DNA from: Clostridia bacterium
GTDB lineage: Bacteria; Bacillota; Clostridia; Oscillospirales; Acutalibacteraceae
Length of the DNA stretch: 6,219 bases
Direction: 5' to 3'
Assembly (NCBI GenBank): GCA_024689165.1
Contig: JAILDS010000293.1
Coordinates: 1-6,219 of the forward strand
Shown: one piece after another, positions 5,726-6,219 of the stretch
How positions within the stretch are numbered: the stretch's first letter is position 1
Layout: the number at the start of each line of letters is the position of its first letter
The notes under the pieces: generated by a model
Database searches by the model: none
What the model was told of the DNA's origin: nothing
What the model saw: the letters and a program-made list of their open reading frames with translations, nothing else
Position numbers and translations under genes: made by a program

Positions 5726-5752
5726 GTTCCGCGGGGGTACCCTCCGCGGAAC
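5726..5752. repeat. Long perfect palindrome with 9-bp arms
   Basis: GTTCCGCGG (5726-5734) and CCGCGGAAC (5744-5752) are exact inverted repeats. The 9-bp centre contains a second palindrome, GGGTACCC (5735-5742). It begins one base after the left 27-bp repeat, so a tandem pair of stable hairpins is expected. Confidence 0.65.
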
Positions 5753-5773
5753 ACGAACCCGACCGCCTGATCA

Positions 5774-5816
5774 ACGCCGTGTTTTTCAACCATACAATCC
5801 GCATACGCCGTGTTTT
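5774..5816 (+). repeat. 12-bp direct repeat pair
   Basis: ACGCCGTGTTTT is found at 5774-5785 and 5805-5816, a period of 31 bp, in the interior between the two inverted 27-bp repeats. Confidence 0.5.
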
Positions 5817-5869
5817 ACCGTCCGACCGTGCTTCGTTGCAAATCATAATGCCCACTTCCGTCCCAACTT

Positions 5870-5896
5870 TCGGGCGACCACTCGGGTCGCCCCTAC
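5870..5896 (-). repeat. 27-bp hairpin repeat, right copy
   Basis: This is the inverted partner of 5698-5724, with 26 of 27 positions identical. GGGCGACC (5872-5879) and GGTCGCCC (5885-5892) form its own 8-bp stem. The pair bounds a 199-bp segment without a credible gene, like the ends of a small non-autonomous element, although no flanking target duplication is visible. Confidence 0.75.
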
Positions 5897-5952
5897 TGCG
5901 TCGGTACGAAAACGACTCCAACACGACAACGCTGTTTCTTACCCCGGGCTTA

Positions 5953-5989
5953 CGATGTGCTGACACTATACACTTACCGATGTGCTGAC
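5953..5989 (+). repeat. 12-bp direct repeat pair, period 25
   Basis: CGATGTGCTGAC occurs at 5953-5964 and 5978-5989, separated by 13 bp. Nothing around it looks coding. Too few copies for a CRISPR array. Confidence 0.5.
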
Positions 5990-6016
5990 CTTACCAATGC
6001 CGCGCGCAGCGCCCTC

Positions 6017-6042
6017 ACTTCATACTTCATACTACATACTTT
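6017..6042 (+). repeat. Short tandem heptamer run (ACTTCAT)
   Basis: ACTTCAT at 6017-6023 and 6024-6030 is followed by the variant ACTACAT (6031-6037) and a partial unit. It is a short simple-sequence repeat. Confidence 0.55.
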
Positions 6043-6050
6043 CTCCCGCC

Positions 6051-6065
6051 GCCGGGCGGCCCGGC
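6051..6065. repeat. GC-rich hairpin at the boundary with AT-rich DNA
   Basis: GCCGGG (6051-6056) and CCCGGC (6060-6065) form a 6-bp stem with a 3-nt loop. Only four T residues follow, at 6074-6077, so a terminator role is doubtful. It marks the switch from GC-rich repeats to strongly AT-rich sequence. Confidence 0.35.
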
Positions 6066-6140
6066 GATGGTGCTTTTAAACAAATTTAATATGCTTGCTT
6101 TTAGTATTTTTATACCCCGCTTAACTATTTTTTAAAACTT

Positions 6141-6187
6141 TTGATATTGCTTTATTTGCATATATATTATATAAATAGATGTATAAT
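6141..6187 (+). promoter_or_regulatory. AT-rich promoter region for the gene at 6211
   Basis: An exact TATAAT lies at 6182-6187, with TTGCAT at 6156-6161 as a poorly spaced (20 bp) -35. A second possible pair is TTGATA (6141-6146) with TATTAT (6165-6170), 18 bp apart. The surrounding 100 bp are strongly AT-rich, unlike the rest of the window. Which pair is used cannot be decided from sequence. Confidence 0.45.
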
Positions 6188-6210
6188 TTTTTTCAAGGGC
6201 GAGGTATTCT

Positions 6211-6219
6211 ATGAAAACT
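6211..6219 (+). CDS. Start of a gene leaving the window (first three codons)
   Basis: An ATG at 6211 reads Met-Lys-Thr before the window ends. GAGG (6201-6204) lies 6 nt upstream and promoter-like sequence precedes it. The Lys after Met is common in exported proteins but nothing can be said of function. The call rests only on the start context. Confidence 0.45.

Larger units (their letters stand above)
5465..6210. other. Gene-free interval of about 750 bp made of repeats and an AT-rich promoter region
   Basis: No frame here looks like a real gene. The longest open frames (plus strand 5458-5988, minus strand 5966-5670) run through palindromic repeats, are rich in Arg/Gly/Pro/Ser, and lack recognisable domains. 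The interval contains two GC-rich palindromic units (5523-5640), an inverted pair of a 27-bp repeat (5698-5724 and 5870-5896), a long palindrome (5726-5752), two short direct-repeat pairs, a heptamer tandem run, a GC hairpin (6051-6065), and then an AT-rich promoter-like stretch for the gene at 6211. Confidence 0.75.

Noticed and set aside
5458..5988. Open frames through the repeat region on both strands, including 5966-5670
   Set aside because: They are read-throughs of palindromic repeats, giving peptides such as RGDPRGRP and GATRVVA that are typical spurious translations of such repeats.
5953..5989. Possible CRISPR array from the repeated CGATGTGCTGAC
   Set aside because: Only two 12-bp copies with a 13-bp gap; too short and too few for repeats and spacers.

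Overview
The base composition is GC-rich and the gene content points to an uncultured anaerobic Firmicute of the Clostridia/Oscillospiraceae type. The clues are a GHKL/LytTR two-component pair, a short AbrB-type protein with a 'GEKGQIVIPKQAR' core, a small COG5015-like flavin split-barrel protein, a secreted transglutaminase/BspA-like leucine-rich-repeat protein, and a gene-free zone packed with GC-rich palindromic repeats of a kind I associate with gut Clostridia. The lineage is inferred from these features and not proven.

Layout. Minus strand, from the middle leftwards: a LytTR response regulator (3652-2954), its GHKL sensor histidine kinase (2918-1605), then a secreted transglutaminase-like/LRR protein (starting at 1477 and running off the left edge at base 1). 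The regulator has a good sigma-A-type promoter (-35 at 3730-3735, -10 at 3707-3712). The LRR gene has its own very good promoter (-35 at 1579-1584, -10 at 1556-1561) inside the 127-bp gap after the kinase gene. Plus strand, divergent from the regulator: a small AbrB/SpoVT-like gene (3977-4168). Minus strand again: a two-ended zinc-ribbon membrane protein (5403-4711), with a near-consensus promoter, followed 50 bp later by a flavin split-barrel protein (4660-4268), which ends at a clear rho-independent terminator (4225-4250).

The right end (about 5465-6210) has no credible gene. It holds two palindromic repeat units back to back (5523-5640), a 27-bp hairpin-forming repeat present in two inverted copies (5698-5724 and 5870-5896), a long palindrome, several short direct repeats, and then an abrupt AT-rich stretch carrying promoter-like sequence and a ribosome binding site for a gene that begins at 6211 and leaves the window after three codons.

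How they may work together: the kinase has the architecture of peptide-sensing AgrC/ComD-type receptors and the regulator binds DNA through a LytTR domain. The adjacent exported transglutaminase/LRR protein is a reasonable but unproven target. The 325-bp divergent region between the regulator and the AbrB-like gene contains helically phased T-tracts and could be a shared, bent regulatory region. I see no clear pheromone gene and no strong evidence for a wholly new system; the main points for follow-up are this regulatory cassette, a possible frameshift at the start of the AbrB-like gene, and the repeat cluster.
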